This document shows positions 1 through 8,731 of a stretch of 64,000 nt of DNA, piece after piece. The DNA lies in contig NZ_JABRPK010000001.1 in the NCBI RefSeq assembly GCF_013248995.1, forward strand, positions 434,001-498,000. The letters are read 5' to 3'. Origin of the DNA: Frigoribacterium sp. VKM Ac-2836. GTDB taxonomy: Bacteria; Actinomycetota; Actinomycetes; Actinomycetales; Microbacteriaceae. The notes below the pieces were generated by a model. It saw only the letters and a list, made by a program, of their open reading frames with translations. It was not told where the DNA came from and made no database searches. Every line of letters starts with the position of its first letter. The first letter of the stretch is position 1. A program made the translations under genes and the position numbers.

Positions 1-1
1 C

Positions 2-163
2 GACATCGGCTCGATCGCCTCGATCGGGGACGACGCGCAGGTCATCCTCACCTCGGCCGAGTTCGTCGAGGCGATCGGCTCGACGTTCGCCGACGTCATC
101 GTGATCCAGAACCACTTCGACCAGGCAGAGCTCACCGAGAAGCTCCAGAAGTCGCTCGGCTGA
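2..163 (+). CDS. PTS IIB-like component, C-terminal fragment
   Basis: The 5' part lies outside the window; 53 codons and a TGA remain. The tail has the alternating beta/alpha pattern seen at the end of small PTS IIB domains of the ascorbate/galactitol type: a hydrophobic strand (VIVIQNHF) followed by a charged helix (ELTEKLQKSLG). A IIB domain would carry phosphate from IIA to an incoming sugar in the cytoplasm, but its phospho-cysteine would be in the missing part. Sugar PTS genes next to purine nucleoside phosphorylase and phosphosugar mutase genes are familiar in actinobacteria, and this context supports the call. The fragment is too short for certainty. Confidence 0.45.
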   Translation, partial: DIGSIASIGDDAQVILTSAEFVEAIGSTFADVIVIQNHFDQAELTEKLQKSLG

Positions 164-181
164 GCGCGGCCGGTCACGACA

Positions 182-226
182 GCGAGAGACCCCGGAGGCG
201 CAGCTCGCGCCTCCGGGGTCTCTCGC
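182..226. terminator. Bidirectional intrinsic terminator
   Basis: A perfect 20-bp inverted repeat (182-201 and 207-226) encloses a 5-nt loop. It lies between the convergent PTS-like gene and the phosphosugar mutase gene. There is no U tract, as is usual in GC-rich actinobacteria, so it probably serves both directions as a stem-only terminator. Confidence 0.85.
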
Positions 227-253
227 GTCGGATGGGCGGTCACCGCCCGACGG

Positions 254-1966
254 TCACGCCAGCAGGGCGCGCATGCCGGAGTCGAGGTCGGCGACGGCCG
301 CCTCGGCGGCGTCCCGACGAGCGACGGCGTCACCCTCGGTGCTCGACGCATCGATGTAGACCTTGAGTTTCGGCTCGGTACCGCTCGGGCGGACGATGAC
401 CCGTGAGCCGTCGGTCAGCCAGTAGCGCAACACGTCACCCGCCGGGAACGACCCGAACCCGTCCCGGAAGTCGTCGATCCGGTCGACCCGGTGCGAGCCG
501 ATCGTGGCGGGCGGGTGCTGCCGAAGGCGGGTCGTGAGCGCGGTGATCGTGGCGAGGTCGTCGACCCTGATCGAGATCTGCGACGAGGCGTACGCCCCGA
601 ACCGCTCGTCGAAGGCGACGAGGTGCTCTGCCAGGCTCGACCCGGCGGAGTGCAGCTCGGTCGCGAGGGCGAGCAGGTCGACCGCGGCCGAGATGCCGTC
701 CTTGTCGCGCACGACGTCGGGGTCCACCAGGTAGCCGAGAGCCTCCTCGTAGCCGTAGATCAGCCCCCCGACACGGGAGACCCACTTGAAGCCGGTCAGG
801 GTGTCGACGTAGTCCAGTCCGTGCACGCGGGCGATCTCGCGGAGGGCGGGGGAGGAGACGATGCTCGCGGCGAGCGTGCCGTCGCGGTCGTCCCGCCGTG
901 CGCGCTCGGCGGCGCGCCAGCCGAGCAGGGAGCCGACCTCGTTGCCGCTGAGTCGACGCCATCCGCCGTCGACGGGGATCGCGACCGCGAGCCGGTCGGC
1001 GTCGGGGTCGTTCGCGATGACCAGGTCGGCCTCGACGCGGTCGGCCGTGGCGTACGAGAGATCCATGGCGCCGGGCTCTTCGGGGTTGGGGAAGGCCACG
1101 GTCGGGAACGCGGGGTCGGGCGCGCTCTGCTCGCTGACCGGGATCGGTTCGGCGAAGCCCGCGGTGGCGAACACTCGACGGGCGACCTCCCACCCGACGC
1201 CGTGCAGGGCCGTGTAGACGACGCGCGGCTGGTCACCGGCTGCCGCCGTGCCGGCCACGGCGGCGGTGCGACGGACGTACTCCATGACGAGGTCGTCGCC
1301 GGCCTCGCGATAGTCGTCGGAGCGGGGCAGCTCGGCGACCGAGGACTGCGCCGCCTTCTCGATCTCGGCCGCGATCTCTCCATCGACGGGCGACACGATC
1401 TGCGACCCGGCGTCGACGCCGCCGAGGTAGACCTTGTAGCCGTTGTCCTGCGGGGGGTTGTGGCTGGCGGTGACCATGACGCCCGCGCTGACGTCGAGGT
1501 GACGCACGGCGAACGCCAGCACCGGGGTCGGCAGGGCGCGCGGCAGGATGGTCGCGGCGACGCCGGCCGCCGCCATGATCTGGGCCGTGTCGCGTGCGAA
1601 GACGTCGGAGTTCTTGCGCCCGTCGTAGCCGATGACGATCGAGGGGTGCGACTCGCGGCCCAGCAGGAACGCGGCGAAGCCGGCCGCGGCCTGGGCCACG
1701 AGGACGCGGTTCATGCGATTCGAACCCGATCCCAGGGCGCCGCGCAGGCCGGCCGTGCCGAACTGCAGACGACCGGCGAAGCGGTCGGCGAGTTCGGCCG
1801 AGGCGTCGGAGTCGTCGGACCCGGCCCGGCTCAGGAGCCGGTCGAGCTCGTCGCGCGTCTCGTCGTCCGGGTCCTGGTCGCGCCAGGCCGTGGCCGTCGC
1901 GAGGAGCTGGTCGAGGGCGGATGCCGACGCGCCGGCGGTGCCGGACCCCGTCACGTCGCCGCTCAC
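254..1966 (-). CDS. Phospho-sugar mutase (alpha-D-phosphohexomutase family)
   Basis: A 570-aa enzyme of the phosphoglucomutase/phosphomannomutase superfamily, which interconverts sugar 1- and 6-phosphates (or pentose 1- and 5-phosphates) in the cytosol. The order of motifs is complete: FGTAGLRG near residue 69, the phosphoserine loop TASHNPP (Ser168), the Mg-binding DPDADR (320-325), the sugar-binding EEALGY and the C-terminal phosphate-binding RPSGTEPK. The length matches the long PgcA/PGM2-like group. The GTG start overlaps the stop of the nucleoside phosphorylase gene as GTGA. The pairing suggests processing of the ribose-1-phosphate released by phosphorolysis, as in phosphopentomutase partners. 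That role is inferred; glucose or mannose phosphate specificity is equally possible. Confidence 0.85.
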   Translation of the reverse strand: MSGDVTGSGTAGASASALDQLLATATAWRDQDPDDETRDELDRLLSRAGSDDSDASAELADRFAGRLQFGTAGLRGALGSGSNRMNRVLVAQAAAGFAAFLLGRESHPSIVIGYDGRKNSDVFARDTAQIMAAAGVAATILPRALPTPVLAFAVRHLDVSAGVMVTASHNPPQDNGYKVYLGGVDAGSQIVSPVDGEIAAEIEKAAQSSVAELPRSDDYREAGDDLVMEYVRRTAAVAGTAAAGDQPRVVYTALHGVGWEVARRVFATAGFAEPIPVSEQSAPDPAFPTVAFPNPEEPGAMDLSYATADRVEADLVIANDPDADRLAVAIPVDGGWRRLSGNEVGSLLGWRAAERARRDDRDGTLAASIVSSPALREIARVHGLDYVDTLTGFKWVSRVGGLIYGYEEALGYLVDPDVVRDKDGISAAVDLLALATELHSAGSSLAEHLVAFDERFGAYASSQISIRVDDLATITALTTRLRQHPPATIGSHRVDRIDDFRDGFGSFPAGDVLRYWLTDGSRVIVRPSGTEPKLKVYIDASSTEGDAVARRDAAEAAVADLDSGMRALLA

Positions 1967-2796
1967 AGGGCCGCCACGATGCGAGCGAGCAGATCGCTGA
2001 TCTTCGTCTCGGCGTCGCGCCCGGCCTCGAGCACCTCGGCGTGGCTGAGCGGGGTCTTCTGGATGCCCGCGGCGAGGTTCGTGATGAGGGACATCCCGAG
2101 TACCTCCATGCCGGCCTGACGCGCGGCGATGGCCTCGAGGGCCGTCGACATGCCGACGATGTGTCCGCCGATGGCCTTGGCCATCTGGACCTCGGCGGGG
2201 GTCTCGTAGTGAGGCCCGCGGAACTGCGTGTACACGCCCTCGTCGAGGCTCGAGTCGATGCCGCGCGCGAGGTCGCGCAGGCGTGACGAGTAGAGGTCGG
2301 TCAGGTCGATGAACGTGGCACCCTCGAGCGGCGAGTCCGCCGTCAGGTTGATGTGGTCGCTGATCAGCACGGGTGTGCCGGGCTTCCAGGTCTCTTTGAT
2401 GCCGCCGGCACCGTTCGTCAGGATCATCGTCGTCGCACCCGTCGCGGCGGCCGTGCGGACGCCGTGCACGACCCGCCGGACGCCGTGGCCCTCGTAGTAG
2501 TGCGTCCGGGCGCCCATGACCAGGGCGTGCTTGCCCGAGGGCAGGGCGATGCTCCGGATGGAGCTCGTGTGCCCGACGACGGCCGACGCCGCGAAGCCGG
2601 TGATCTCGGTCGCCGGGACCTCGGCGACGGTCTCGCCGATCAGGTCGGCGGCCTTGGCCCAGCCGCTGCCCAGGGTCAAGGCGATGTCGTGCCGGGCGAC
2701 GCCGGTCTTCTCGGCGATCTCGGCGGCGGCGGTGCGGGCGACCTCGAACGGGTCGGCTGCGCGGTCGTCGAGTGGGTGCGTGGTGGTCTCAGACAT
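1963..2796 (-). CDS. punA: Purine-nucleoside phosphorylase (trimeric NP-II type)
   Basis: A 277-aa cytosolic enzyme that splits purine nucleosides with phosphate into base and (deoxy)ribose-1-phosphate for salvage. Family signatures are present: the N-terminal GSGW phosphate loop, RTHYYEGHG, LTNGAGG followed by DHINLT, and the base-binding GPHYETPAE with the following MSTALEA segment. I chose the ATG at 2796 rather than the in-frame GTG at 2805. The hexamer TAGAGT lies 7 nt before the ATG, so a transcript would begin about at this ATG, and the GTG overlaps the -10 box itself. It is translationally coupled (GTGA) to the downstream mutase gene. Confidence 0.92.
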   Translation of the reverse strand: MSETTTHPLDDRAADPFEVARTAAAEIAEKTGVARHDIALTLGSGWAKAADLIGETVAEVPATEITGFAASAVVGHTSSIRSIALPSGKHALVMGARTHYYEGHGVRRVVHGVRTAAATGATTMILTNGAGGIKETWKPGTPVLISDHINLTADSPLEGATFIDLTDLYSSRLRDLARGIDSSLDEGVYTQFRGPHYETPAEVQMAKAIGGHIVGMSTALEAIAARQAGMEVLGMSLITNLAAGIQKTPLSHAEVLEAGRDAETKISDLLARIVAAL

Positions 2797-2803
2797 GGCG
2801 TCC

Positions 2804-2809
2804 ACTCTA
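2804..2809 (-). promoter_or_regulatory. -10 box TAGAGT of punA, 7 nt from the start
   Basis: On the minus strand TAGAGT (matching TANNNT) ends 7 nt before the ATG at 2796. The transcript would start within a base of the codon, and no Shine-Dalgarno sequence is present. This suggests a leaderless mRNA. Confidence 0.55.
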
Positions 2810-2857
2810 GGGTCTGCCGACCCGCCACCCCGGTCGCGGAGGGGCCCGTCGTGCGGG

Positions 2858-4615
2858 TCAGTCGATGCTGAGCAGGACGTGACCCGACGACACGGTCTCG
2901 CCGACGACGGCCGCGATGCCCGAGACGGTGCCGTCGCGGTGGGCGGCGACGGGCTGTTCCATCTTCATGGCCTCGAGCACGAGCACGAGATCGCCCTTGA
3001 CGACCTGCTGGCCCGCCTCGACGGCGAGCTTGACGACGGTCGCCTGCATGGGTGCCTTGACCTCGGCACCGGTAGCGGTCACCACCGACGACCGGGGTGC
3101 GCCCCGGCGTTTCGGAGCGACCGCAGGAGGCGCGGTGCGTGACCCGAGACCGGCCGGCAGCGAGACCTCGAGTCGCTTCCCGCCCACCTCGACCACGACG
3201 GTGTCGCGTTCGTCGACCGGGCGGGGGGCCTCGGCCTCGCCGCTCCAGGCGGGGATGGTGTTGTCGAACTCGGTCTCGATCCAGCGGGTGTAGATCGAGA
3301 ACGGCTCGCCGCCGGCGGGCGCGAAGGCCGGGTCGTCGACGATCGCGCGGTGGAAGGGCAGCACGGTCGGCAGACCGGCGACCTCGAACTCGGCGAGGGC
3401 GCGGCGCGAGCGCTCGAGAGCGTCCTCGCGCGACGAGCCGGTCACGATCAGCTTGGCGAGCAGCGAGTCGAACGACCCGCTGATCTCGTCACCGGCCTGG
3501 ACGCCGCTGTCGACCCGGACGCCGGGGCCGCCCGGGGCTCGGAAGACGTGGATCGGGCCGGGGGCGGGCATGAAACCGCGACCGGCGTCTTCGCCGTTGA
3601 TGCGGAACTCGAACGAGTGGCCGCGGGCCTCGGGGTCGCCGTACTCGAGCACGCCGCCCTCGGCGAGGCGGAACTGCTCGCGGACCAGGTCGATGCCGGT
3701 CACCTCTTCGGAGACGGGGTGTTCGACCTGCAGTCGCGTGTTGACCTCGAGGAACGACACGGTGCCGTCCTTGCCGATGAGGAATTCGCAGGTACCGGCG
3801 CCCACGTAGCCGACCTCGCGCAGGATCGCCTTCGAGGACTCGTAGAGCTTCGCGGTCTGCTCGTTGGTCAGGAACGGTGCCGGGGCCTCTTCGACGAGCT
3901 TCTGGTGTCGGCGTTGCAGCGAGCAGTCCCGGGTGGACACGACGACGACGTTGCCGTGGGCGTCGGCGAGGCACTGGGTCTCGACGTGGCGCGGCTGGTC
4001 GAGGTACTTCTCGACGAAGCACTCACCGCGCCCGAAGGCGGCGACGGCCTCGCGGGTGGCGGAGTCGAACAGCTCGGGGACCTCGTCGCGGGTGCGGGCG
4101 ACCTTGAGCCCGCGCCCGCCGCCGCCGAAGGCCGCCTTGATGGCGACGGGCAGTCCGTGCTGGTCGACGAACTCGAGCACCTCGTCGGCGTCGGACACGG
4201 GGTTGAGGGTGCCGGGGGCGAGCGGGGCCCCGACGCGCTCGGCGATGTGGCGTGCCGACACCTTGTCGCCGAGCTGCTCGATGGCCTCGGGCGACGGGCC
4301 GATCCAGACCAGGCCGGCCGTCTGGACGGCCCGGGCGAAGTCGGCGTTCTCGGCGAGGAACCCGTAGCCCGGGTGCACGGCGTCGGCGCCCGAGCGGCGG
4401 GCGACCGAGAGGATCTTGTCGATGACCAGGTAGGTCTCGGCGCTCGTGGTGCCGCCCAGGGCGTAGGCCTCGTCGGCGAGGCGGGCGTGCTGGGCGTCGC
4501 GGTCCTGGTCGGCGTACACCGCCACGGAGCCGATTCCGGCGTCACGCGCGGCCCGGATCACGCGGACGGCGATCTCTCCACGGTTGGCGATGAGGACCTT
4601 GCTGATACGCGGCAT
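2858..4615 (-). CDS. accA3: Acyl-CoA carboxylase alpha subunit: biotin carboxylase + BCCP
   Basis: A 585-aa protein joining an ATP-grasp biotin carboxylase to a C-terminal biotin carrier domain, as in actinobacterial AccA3. It carboxylates its own biotin and works with AccD-type beta subunits (one is at 10331-11944) to make malonyl- or methylmalonyl-CoA. Visible are the N-terminal [13 protein letters not shown], the glycine-rich ATP loop GGGGRGLKV, the [12 protein letters not shown] segment and the biotinylation site EAMKMEQ about 40 residues from the C-terminus. The frame stays open upstream to 5002, but the family starts at [14 protein letters not shown] (ATG 4615), and TAGGGT lies 8 nt before it. 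The extension would also run through maf. Confidence 0.94.
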   Translation of the reverse strand: MPRISKVLIANRGEIAVRVIRAARDAGIGSVAVYADQDRDAQHARLADEAYALGGTTSAETYLVIDKILSVARRSGADAVHPGYGFLAENADFARAVQTAGLVWIGPSPEAIEQLGDKVSARHIAERVGAPLAPGTLNPVSDADEVLEFVDQHGLPVAIKAAFGGGGRGLKVARTRDEVPELFDSATREAVAAFGRGECFVEKYLDQPRHVETQCLADAHGNVVVVSTRDCSLQRRHQKLVEEAPAPFLTNEQTAKLYESSKAILREVGYVGAGTCEFLIGKDGTVSFLEVNTRLQVEHPVSEEVTGIDLVREQFRLAEGGVLEYGDPEARGHSFEFRINGEDAGRGFMPAPGPIHVFRAPGGPGVRVDSGVQAGDEISGSFDSLLAKLIVTGSSREDALERSRRALAEFEVAGLPTVLPFHRAIVDDPAFAPAGGEPFSIYTRWIETEFDNTIPAWSGEAEAPRPVDERDTVVVEVGGKRLEVSLPAGLGSRTAPPAVAPKRRGAPRSSVVTATGAEVKAPMQATVVKLAVEAGQQVVKGDLVLVLEAMKMEQPVAAHRDGTVSGIAAVVGETVSSGHVLLSID

Positions 4616-4623
4616 AGTCCCCC

Positions 4624-4629
4624 ACCCTA
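4624..4629 (-). promoter_or_regulatory. -10 box TAGGGT of the biotin carboxylase gene
   Basis: TAGGGT on the minus strand ends 8 nt upstream of the ATG at 4615, in the 79-bp gap after maf. A transcript would carry at most one or two untranslated bases. The gene may therefore have its own promoter besides read-through from maf. Confidence 0.45.
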
Positions 4630-4694
4630 TTGCGCGCCTCGCAGCTGCCTTTGGCTGACGTGCACAAAAAGGACCAGGAGGGGCGAGGCAGAAC

Positions 4695-5384
4695 CTACAA
4701 AGCCCCTGCGGTCGGCGAGGTCCACAGTTCGTGCCACGGCACGCCGAAGCCCCGCACGAGCGACCGCAGCACGGGTACGGAGAGGCCCACGACGGCACTC
4801 GGCGTGCCCTCGATGTGGGTGATGAACGCGGAGGCCCGTCCGTCGATCGTGAAGGCTCCCGCGACCTCGAGCGGCTCGCCCGTCTCGACGTAGGCCGCGA
4901 GCTCGCGGGGGTCGAGGTCGTCGGCGAAGGTGAGGGACGCGCTCGCGACCCTGCCCGCGCCTCCTTCGGGGTTCTCGGCCGTGGCACGTGGAGCGCCGCC
5001 ACGGTGGTCCACCAGCCAGTGGCCCGACCAGAGGGTGCCGTGACCGACCTCGGCCATCCGGCGCCACCGATCGAGTGCCAGCGCGGCCTCGTGAGGTTTG
5101 CCGTGGACCTCGCCGTCGAACTCGAAGGCGCTGTCGCCGCCGAGCACGAGACCGTCGAGGGGACGGCCGTCGATCACGGTGTCGAGCACGGCTTCGGCCT
5201 TGAGTCGGGCGAGGTGCTGCACCGTCTCGCTCGCCGTGAGCTCACGGCCGAGACGGCCCGCCTCGGCCCGGACCGCCGCCTCCTCGTCGACTCCGGGGCT
5301 GATCAGCACCGGCTCGATGCCGGCCGCGCGCAGCAGGGCGAGTCGGGCGGGGGAGGTGCTGGCCAGGTAGAGCGGGACGGTCAT
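4695..5384 (-). CDS. maf: Maf-like nucleotide pyrophosphatase
   Basis: A 229-aa Maf/HAM1-fold protein. The family hydrolyses non-canonical nucleoside triphosphates (dTTP/UTP/CTP derivatives) to monophosphates and PPi and is linked to septum control. Seen are the N-terminal [11 protein letters not shown] phosphate loop, a GGDS acidic site, HGKP, and the C-terminal TIDGRASAF...[13 protein letters not shown] block. The frame is open to 5462, but the motif at ATG 5384 fixes the start, and the extension would overlap the divergent methyltransferase gene. In mycobacteria maf sits beside accD5/accE5 and accA3, and the same neighbours occur here. Confidence 0.92.
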   Translation of the reverse strand: MTVPLYLASTSPARLALLRAAGIEPVLISPGVDEEAAVRAEAGRLGRELTASETVQHLARLKAEAVLDTVIDGRPLDGLVLGGDSAFEFDGEVHGKPHEAALALDRWRRMAEVGHGTLWSGHWLVDHRGGAPRATAENPEGGAGRVASASLTFADDLDPRELAAYVETGEPLEVAGAFTIDGRASAFITHIEGTPSAVVGLSVPVLRSLVRGFGVPWHELWTSPTAGAL

Positions 5385-5410
5385 GCCGTCCAGCCTGTCA
5401 GACTCGACGC

Positions 5411-6652
5411 ATGGGAGACATGCTGGGCCGCGAGGTCGAACTGGACGTGACGGGCATCGCACACGGGGGCATCTCGGTGGCCCGACTCGACGGGCGGGTG
5501 GTGTTCGTCACCGACACCCTGCCCGGCGAGACGGTCGTGGCGCGCATCACGGACGATCGCAAGAAGGCGTTCTGGCGAGCCGACACGGTGAGCGTCCTCG
5601 AGGCGAGCGGACACCGCCGACCTCACGTGTGGGGCGCCGCCGCCCTCGAGGTCGATCCGGCCGACCGTGCCGGTGGGGCCGAGTTCGGTCACGTCGAGCT
5701 CGCCCATCAGCGCGAATTGAAGCGCCGCGTGGTCGTCGACGCACTCATCCGGATGGGCGGCGTCACGGACGCCGAGGACAGGGTCACGGTCGAGGCGCTG
5801 CCCGGCGACGACGAGCGTGGCGGCATCGGGTGGCGGACGCGCCTGCGCCTCCACCTCGACGCCGAGGGGCGTCCCGGTCAGTACGCGGCGCGCTCGCACC
5901 GGGTCGTGCACGTGCCCGACCTGCCGCTCGCCTCGCCGGAGGTCGCCGAGGTGGCGCCGTTGGGCGACGCCTTCCCGGGCGAAGAGCACGTCGACGTCGT
6001 CGCCCCGAGCGTGGGAGGCGCGCGACTGATCATCGGACGGCAGGCCCGGTCGACCATCACCGAGATCGTCGGCGACCGTGAGTTCCGCCTCGACGACGGT
6101 GGGTTCTGGCAGGTGCACCGTGAGGCCGCCGCCACGCTCACGACGGCCGTGCAGACCATGATCGACCCCGAGCGCTTCGATCCCAAGGCCGCCAACCTCG
6201 ACCTCTACGGCGGGGTCGGCCTCCTCGCCGCCGCCGTGGGCGACCGGTTCGGTGCCGGGACGCGCATCACGAGTGTCGAGAGCGACGAGCGGGCCACGGA
6301 GCACGCGTCCGAGAACCTGGCCGAGTGGATCGGTGCGGCGGCCGTGACCGGACGCGTCGAGCGGTGGCTGAGGCAGACCGCGTCCCAGGCGAGCGAGGCC
6401 GAGCGCGAGCGTCTCGCCGCCGCGACGATCGTGCTCGATCCGCCCCGGTCGGGAGCCGGCCGTGACGTGGTGTCCGAGATCGCGGCGCTGCGCCCCGCCC
6501 AGGTCGTCTATGTCGCGTGCGACCCGGTCGCCTTGGCCCGCGACATCGCTCTCTTCGCCGAACGCGGGTACGCGCTCGACGCCCTGCAGGCGTACGACCT
6601 CTTTCCCCACACGCACCACGTCGAGACGGTCGTGCGCCTGCTGCCTGCCTGA
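5411..6652 (+). CDS. TRAM-domain class I SAM-dependent RNA methyltransferase (TrmA/RlmD family)
   Basis: A 413-aa RNA (uracil-5)-methyltransferase. An N-terminal TRAM/OB domain (about residues 1-60: TGIAHGGISVAR...LPGE) is followed by a linker and a Rossmann methyltransferase domain. The latter has the SAM motif LDLYGGVGLLA, the DPPRSGAG motif IV, the nucleophilic cysteine in VACDPVALARD and a final FPHTHHVETV whose Glu is the usual base. The four-cysteine Fe-S cluster of E. coli RlmD, expected between the TRAM and catalytic domains, is absent. The target (23S rRNA or tRNA) cannot be decided. It is divergent from maf across only 26 bp; CAGACT lies 6 nt before the ATG as a weak -10 candidate. 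Confidence 0.88.
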   Translation: MGDMLGREVELDVTGIAHGGISVARLDGRVVFVTDTLPGETVVARITDDRKKAFWRADTVSVLEASGHRRPHVWGAAALEVDPADRAGGAEFGHVELAHQRELKRRVVVDALIRMGGVTDAEDRVTVEALPGDDERGGIGWRTRLRLHLDAEGRPGQYAARSHRVVHVPDLPLASPEVAEVAPLGDAFPGEEHVDVVAPSVGGARLIIGRQARSTITEIVGDREFRLDDGGFWQVHREAAATLTTAVQTMIDPERFDPKAANLDLYGGVGLLAAAVGDRFGAGTRITSVESDERATEHASENLAEWIGAAAVTGRVERWLRQTASQASEAERERLAAATIVLDPPRSGAGRDVVSEIAALRPAQVVYVACDPVALARDIALFAERGYALDALQAYDLFPHTHHVETVVRLLPA

Positions 6653-6665
6653 GCCGCGAGCCGGT

Positions 6666-6671
6666 TACGAT
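6666..6671 (+). promoter_or_regulatory. -10 box TACGAT of the response-regulator operon
   Basis: TACGAT lies in the short gap after the methyltransferase stop and predicts a start near 6678. That gives a leader of about 50 nt before the GTG at 6730, which has its own Shine-Dalgarno GAAGGA (6719-6724). This operon therefore looks leadered, unlike many others here. Confidence 0.45.
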
Positions 6672-6729
6672 GTACCCCGTGCACGCCCGGGGTTCAGGGA
6701 CCAGGGCACACGCCGACCGAAGGATCACC

Positions 6730-7434
6730 GTGTCAGACCTCACGACCGAGACCCCCACTGCCCCCCGCCCGACCGCGCCCGTGCGGGTGGCCGTCGTCGA
6801 CGACCACGAGTCGGTGCGGCTCGGCATCCAGGCCGCCTGCCAGAACGAGGGCTTCGAGGTGATCCTCACCGCGGCCGGCGTGCAGGAGTTCGTCGAGAAC
6901 CTCGCCGGCCGCGAGGTCGACGTGGTCGTGCTCGACCTGTCGCTCGGCGACGGGTCGACCGTGACCGAGAACGTCAAGCGGGTCCAGGCCACGGGATCGG
7001 CGGTCCTCGTCCACAGCATCGCCGACCGGGTGGCGTCGGTGCGCGAGGCGCTCGCCGCGGGCGCGGCCGGGGTCATCCCGAAGTCCTCCGCCACGAAGAC
7101 CGTCATGGCCGCCGTCGCCACCGTCGCACGGGGGGACGTGCTCAACAACCTCGAGTGGGCGAGCGCGATCGACGCCGACCGCGACTTCGCCAAGGCCCAA
7201 CTCGGCCGACGTGAGCGCGAGATCCTGCACCTCTACGCCTCGGGCCTGCCTCTGAAGCTCGCCGCCCAGCAGCTCGGTATCGGTTACTCGACGGCTCGCG
7301 AGTACCTCGATCGCATCCGCGTCAAGTACGTCGAGGTCGGCCGTCCGGCACCCACCAAGGTCGATCTACTGCGTCGTGCCGTCGAGGACGGCATCCTGCC
7401 GGGTCTCGATGCGGACGGCGGCGATGGCCGGTGA
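6730..7434 (+). CDS. NarL/LuxR-type response regulator
   Basis: A 234-aa two-component regulator. The receiver domain (about residues 17-135) has the acidic pair AVVDDHE, the phospho-acceptor Asp69 in VVVLDLSL and the conserved lysine Lys118 in VIPKS. A LuxR-type helix-turn-helix follows (about 160-225, RREREILHLYASGLPLK). I chose the GTG at 6730 because GAAGGA lies 5 nt before it and the product begins VSDLTTE. An upstream ATG at 6670 overlaps the -10 box. The sensor kinase gene begins inside its 3' end, so the two are cotranslated. The signal and target genes are unknown. Confidence 0.9.
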   Translation: MSDLTTETPTAPRPTAPVRVAVVDDHESVRLGIQAACQNEGFEVILTAAGVQEFVENLAGREVDVVVLDLSLGDGSTVTENVKRVQATGSAVLVHSIADRVASVREALAAGAAGVIPKSSATKTVMAAVATVARGDVLNNLEWASAIDADRDFAKAQLGRREREILHLYASGLPLKLAAQQLGIGYSTAREYLDRIRVKYVEVGRPAPTKVDLLRRAVEDGILPGLDADGGDGR

Positions 7435-8731
7435 GGGTCGGCTGAGCCACCCGAACCCACTCGGGGCGCTCCGGCCCCCGCGCAACCCGATCAGCCGTGC
7501 CCTGCTCGACAAGGTGCTGGGGCGCATCATCGCGGCGGCCGGACTGGTCTTCGGACTCCAGGCGCTCCCGGGCATGATCGGTCAGGTCGACGACATGCAG
7601 ATCGCCTGGGCCTGGGCCATCGGCGTGGCCATGTTCGGTGGGTTCGTCGCGCTCGCCGTGGCGAGCCTCGTCCAGCGAGGCGTGACGACGGTCGAGGCGT
7701 TCGTCGCGATCGCGTACCTCATCGCGTTGGTCACCTGGCCCCTCGCGGTCGACGACCCCAGCGAGATCCAGTCGAGCGTGCCGTGGTTGTGGTACCTGTG
7801 CACGGTCGCCACCGCATCGGCCGCCTCCGCGTTCTCCACCTGGATCGCCACGGGATACCTCTTCGTGGCACCGGCCGTCTACGGCTTCATCCGTCTGACG
7901 CCGTCGGGCGGGGCGGTCTCGCCTCAGCGCGCGACCCTCGACTCCGTCTACGCGATCCTTCTCGGCGGCGCCGTGCTGATCCTCGTGGTGATCCTGCGCC
8001 AGGCGGCCGCGAACGTCGATCAGGCCCAGGCGACCGCCGTCGCACGGTACTCCGAGGCCATCCGCGAGCACGCCACCGAGCTCGAGCGGGTCGAGGTCGA
8101 CGCCATCGTCCACGACAGCGTCCTCACGACCTTCATCCAGGCGGCCAGGGCGTGGTCGCCCGAGGAACGCGAGCTGTCGACCAACATGGCCCGGAACGCC
8201 ATGTCCCATCTCTCGGCCGCGGCGAGCACCACGCCGTTCGACGAGTCGGACACCACGCTCGTGAGCATGGTCGACCGCATCGAGGCCGCCGTGGCCGATC
8301 TGGGGGTGGTGGTGTCGGTGCAGCGGGGATCGATCGAGGGCGAGGCCGTCCCGTCCACCGCCGCCGAGGCGCTCTACTCGGCCACGGTGCAGGCCCTCGT
8401 CAACAGTTCACAACACGCCGGCCACGGGCCCGGAGTCAGCCGGTGGGTCGGCATCGACCGTGACGCCGGGGGCCTGACCACCGTCGAGGTCGGAGACACG
8501 GGCAGGGGGTTCGAGCCGGCCTCCGTGCCGACGGAACGCCTCGGGGTCCGTGTGTCGATCCACGAGAGACTCAACAACGCCGGGGGGCTGGCCACCATCG
8601 ACTCGTCACCGGGGCAGGGCACCGTCGTGCGGCTGCGGTGGCCGGTCGACGCTCTCCCGGACGGGAGCGAGGCCCCCGACCGGTCGCCCGATCGCGCCGA
8701 CGAGACGGGCGTTGCAGGGGGTTCGCGGTGA
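7424..8731 (+). CDS. NarL-partner sensor histidine kinase, membrane
   Basis: A 435-aa sensor kinase. Five hydrophobic segments between residues 30 and 190 make a membrane sensor with little extracellular sequence. The dimerisation helix carries the phospho-acceptor His230 in VHDSVLTT, and the HATPase domain has the N box ALVNSSQHAG, the G1 box GDTGRGF and a G2-like GQGTVVRLRW. This matches the NarX/DesK-like (HPK7) class that partners LuxR-type regulators. The ATG at 7424 overlaps the regulator by 11 bp; other in-frame starts at 7376 and 7409 are possible. The C-terminus is coupled (GTGA) to a third gene. Confidence 0.88.
   Translation: MAGEGRLSHPNPLGALRPPRNPISRALLDKVLGRIIAAAGLVFGLQALPGMIGQVDDMQIAWAWAIGVAMFGGFVALAVASLVQRGVTTVEAFVAIAYLIALVTWPLAVDDPSEIQSSVPWLWYLCTVATASAASAFSTWIATGYLFVAPAVYGFIRLTPSGGAVSPQRATLDSVYAILLGGAVLILVVILRQAAANVDQAQATAVARYSEAIREHATELERVEVDAIVHDSVLTTFIQAARAWSPEERELSTNMARNAMSHLSAAASTTPFDESDTTLVSMVDRIEAAVADLGVVVSVQRGSIEGEAVPSTAAEALYSATVQALVNSSQHAGHGPGVSRWVGIDRDAGGLTTVEVGDTGRGFEPASVPTERLGVRVSIHERLNNAGGLATIDSSPGQGTVVRLRWPVDALPDGSEAPDRSPDRADETGVAGGSR

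Noticed and set aside
491-2119. Long plus-strand open frame opposite the phosphosugar mutase
   Set aside because: It is antisense to complete mutase motifs and its own product is Arg/Val/Gly-rich without domains; a GC-rich shadow.
3350-4822. 490-codon plus-strand frame opposite the biotin carboxylase
   Set aside because: It covers the conserved carboxylase in antisense and lacks a recognisable fold.
4616-5002. N-terminal extension of the biotin carboxylase
   Set aside because: The extension overlaps maf, is low-complexity, and the family start is at 4615 behind a -10 box.
5381-6619. 412-codon minus-strand frame opposite the RNA methyltransferase
   Set aside because: Shadow of a gene with intact TRAM and SAM motifs.
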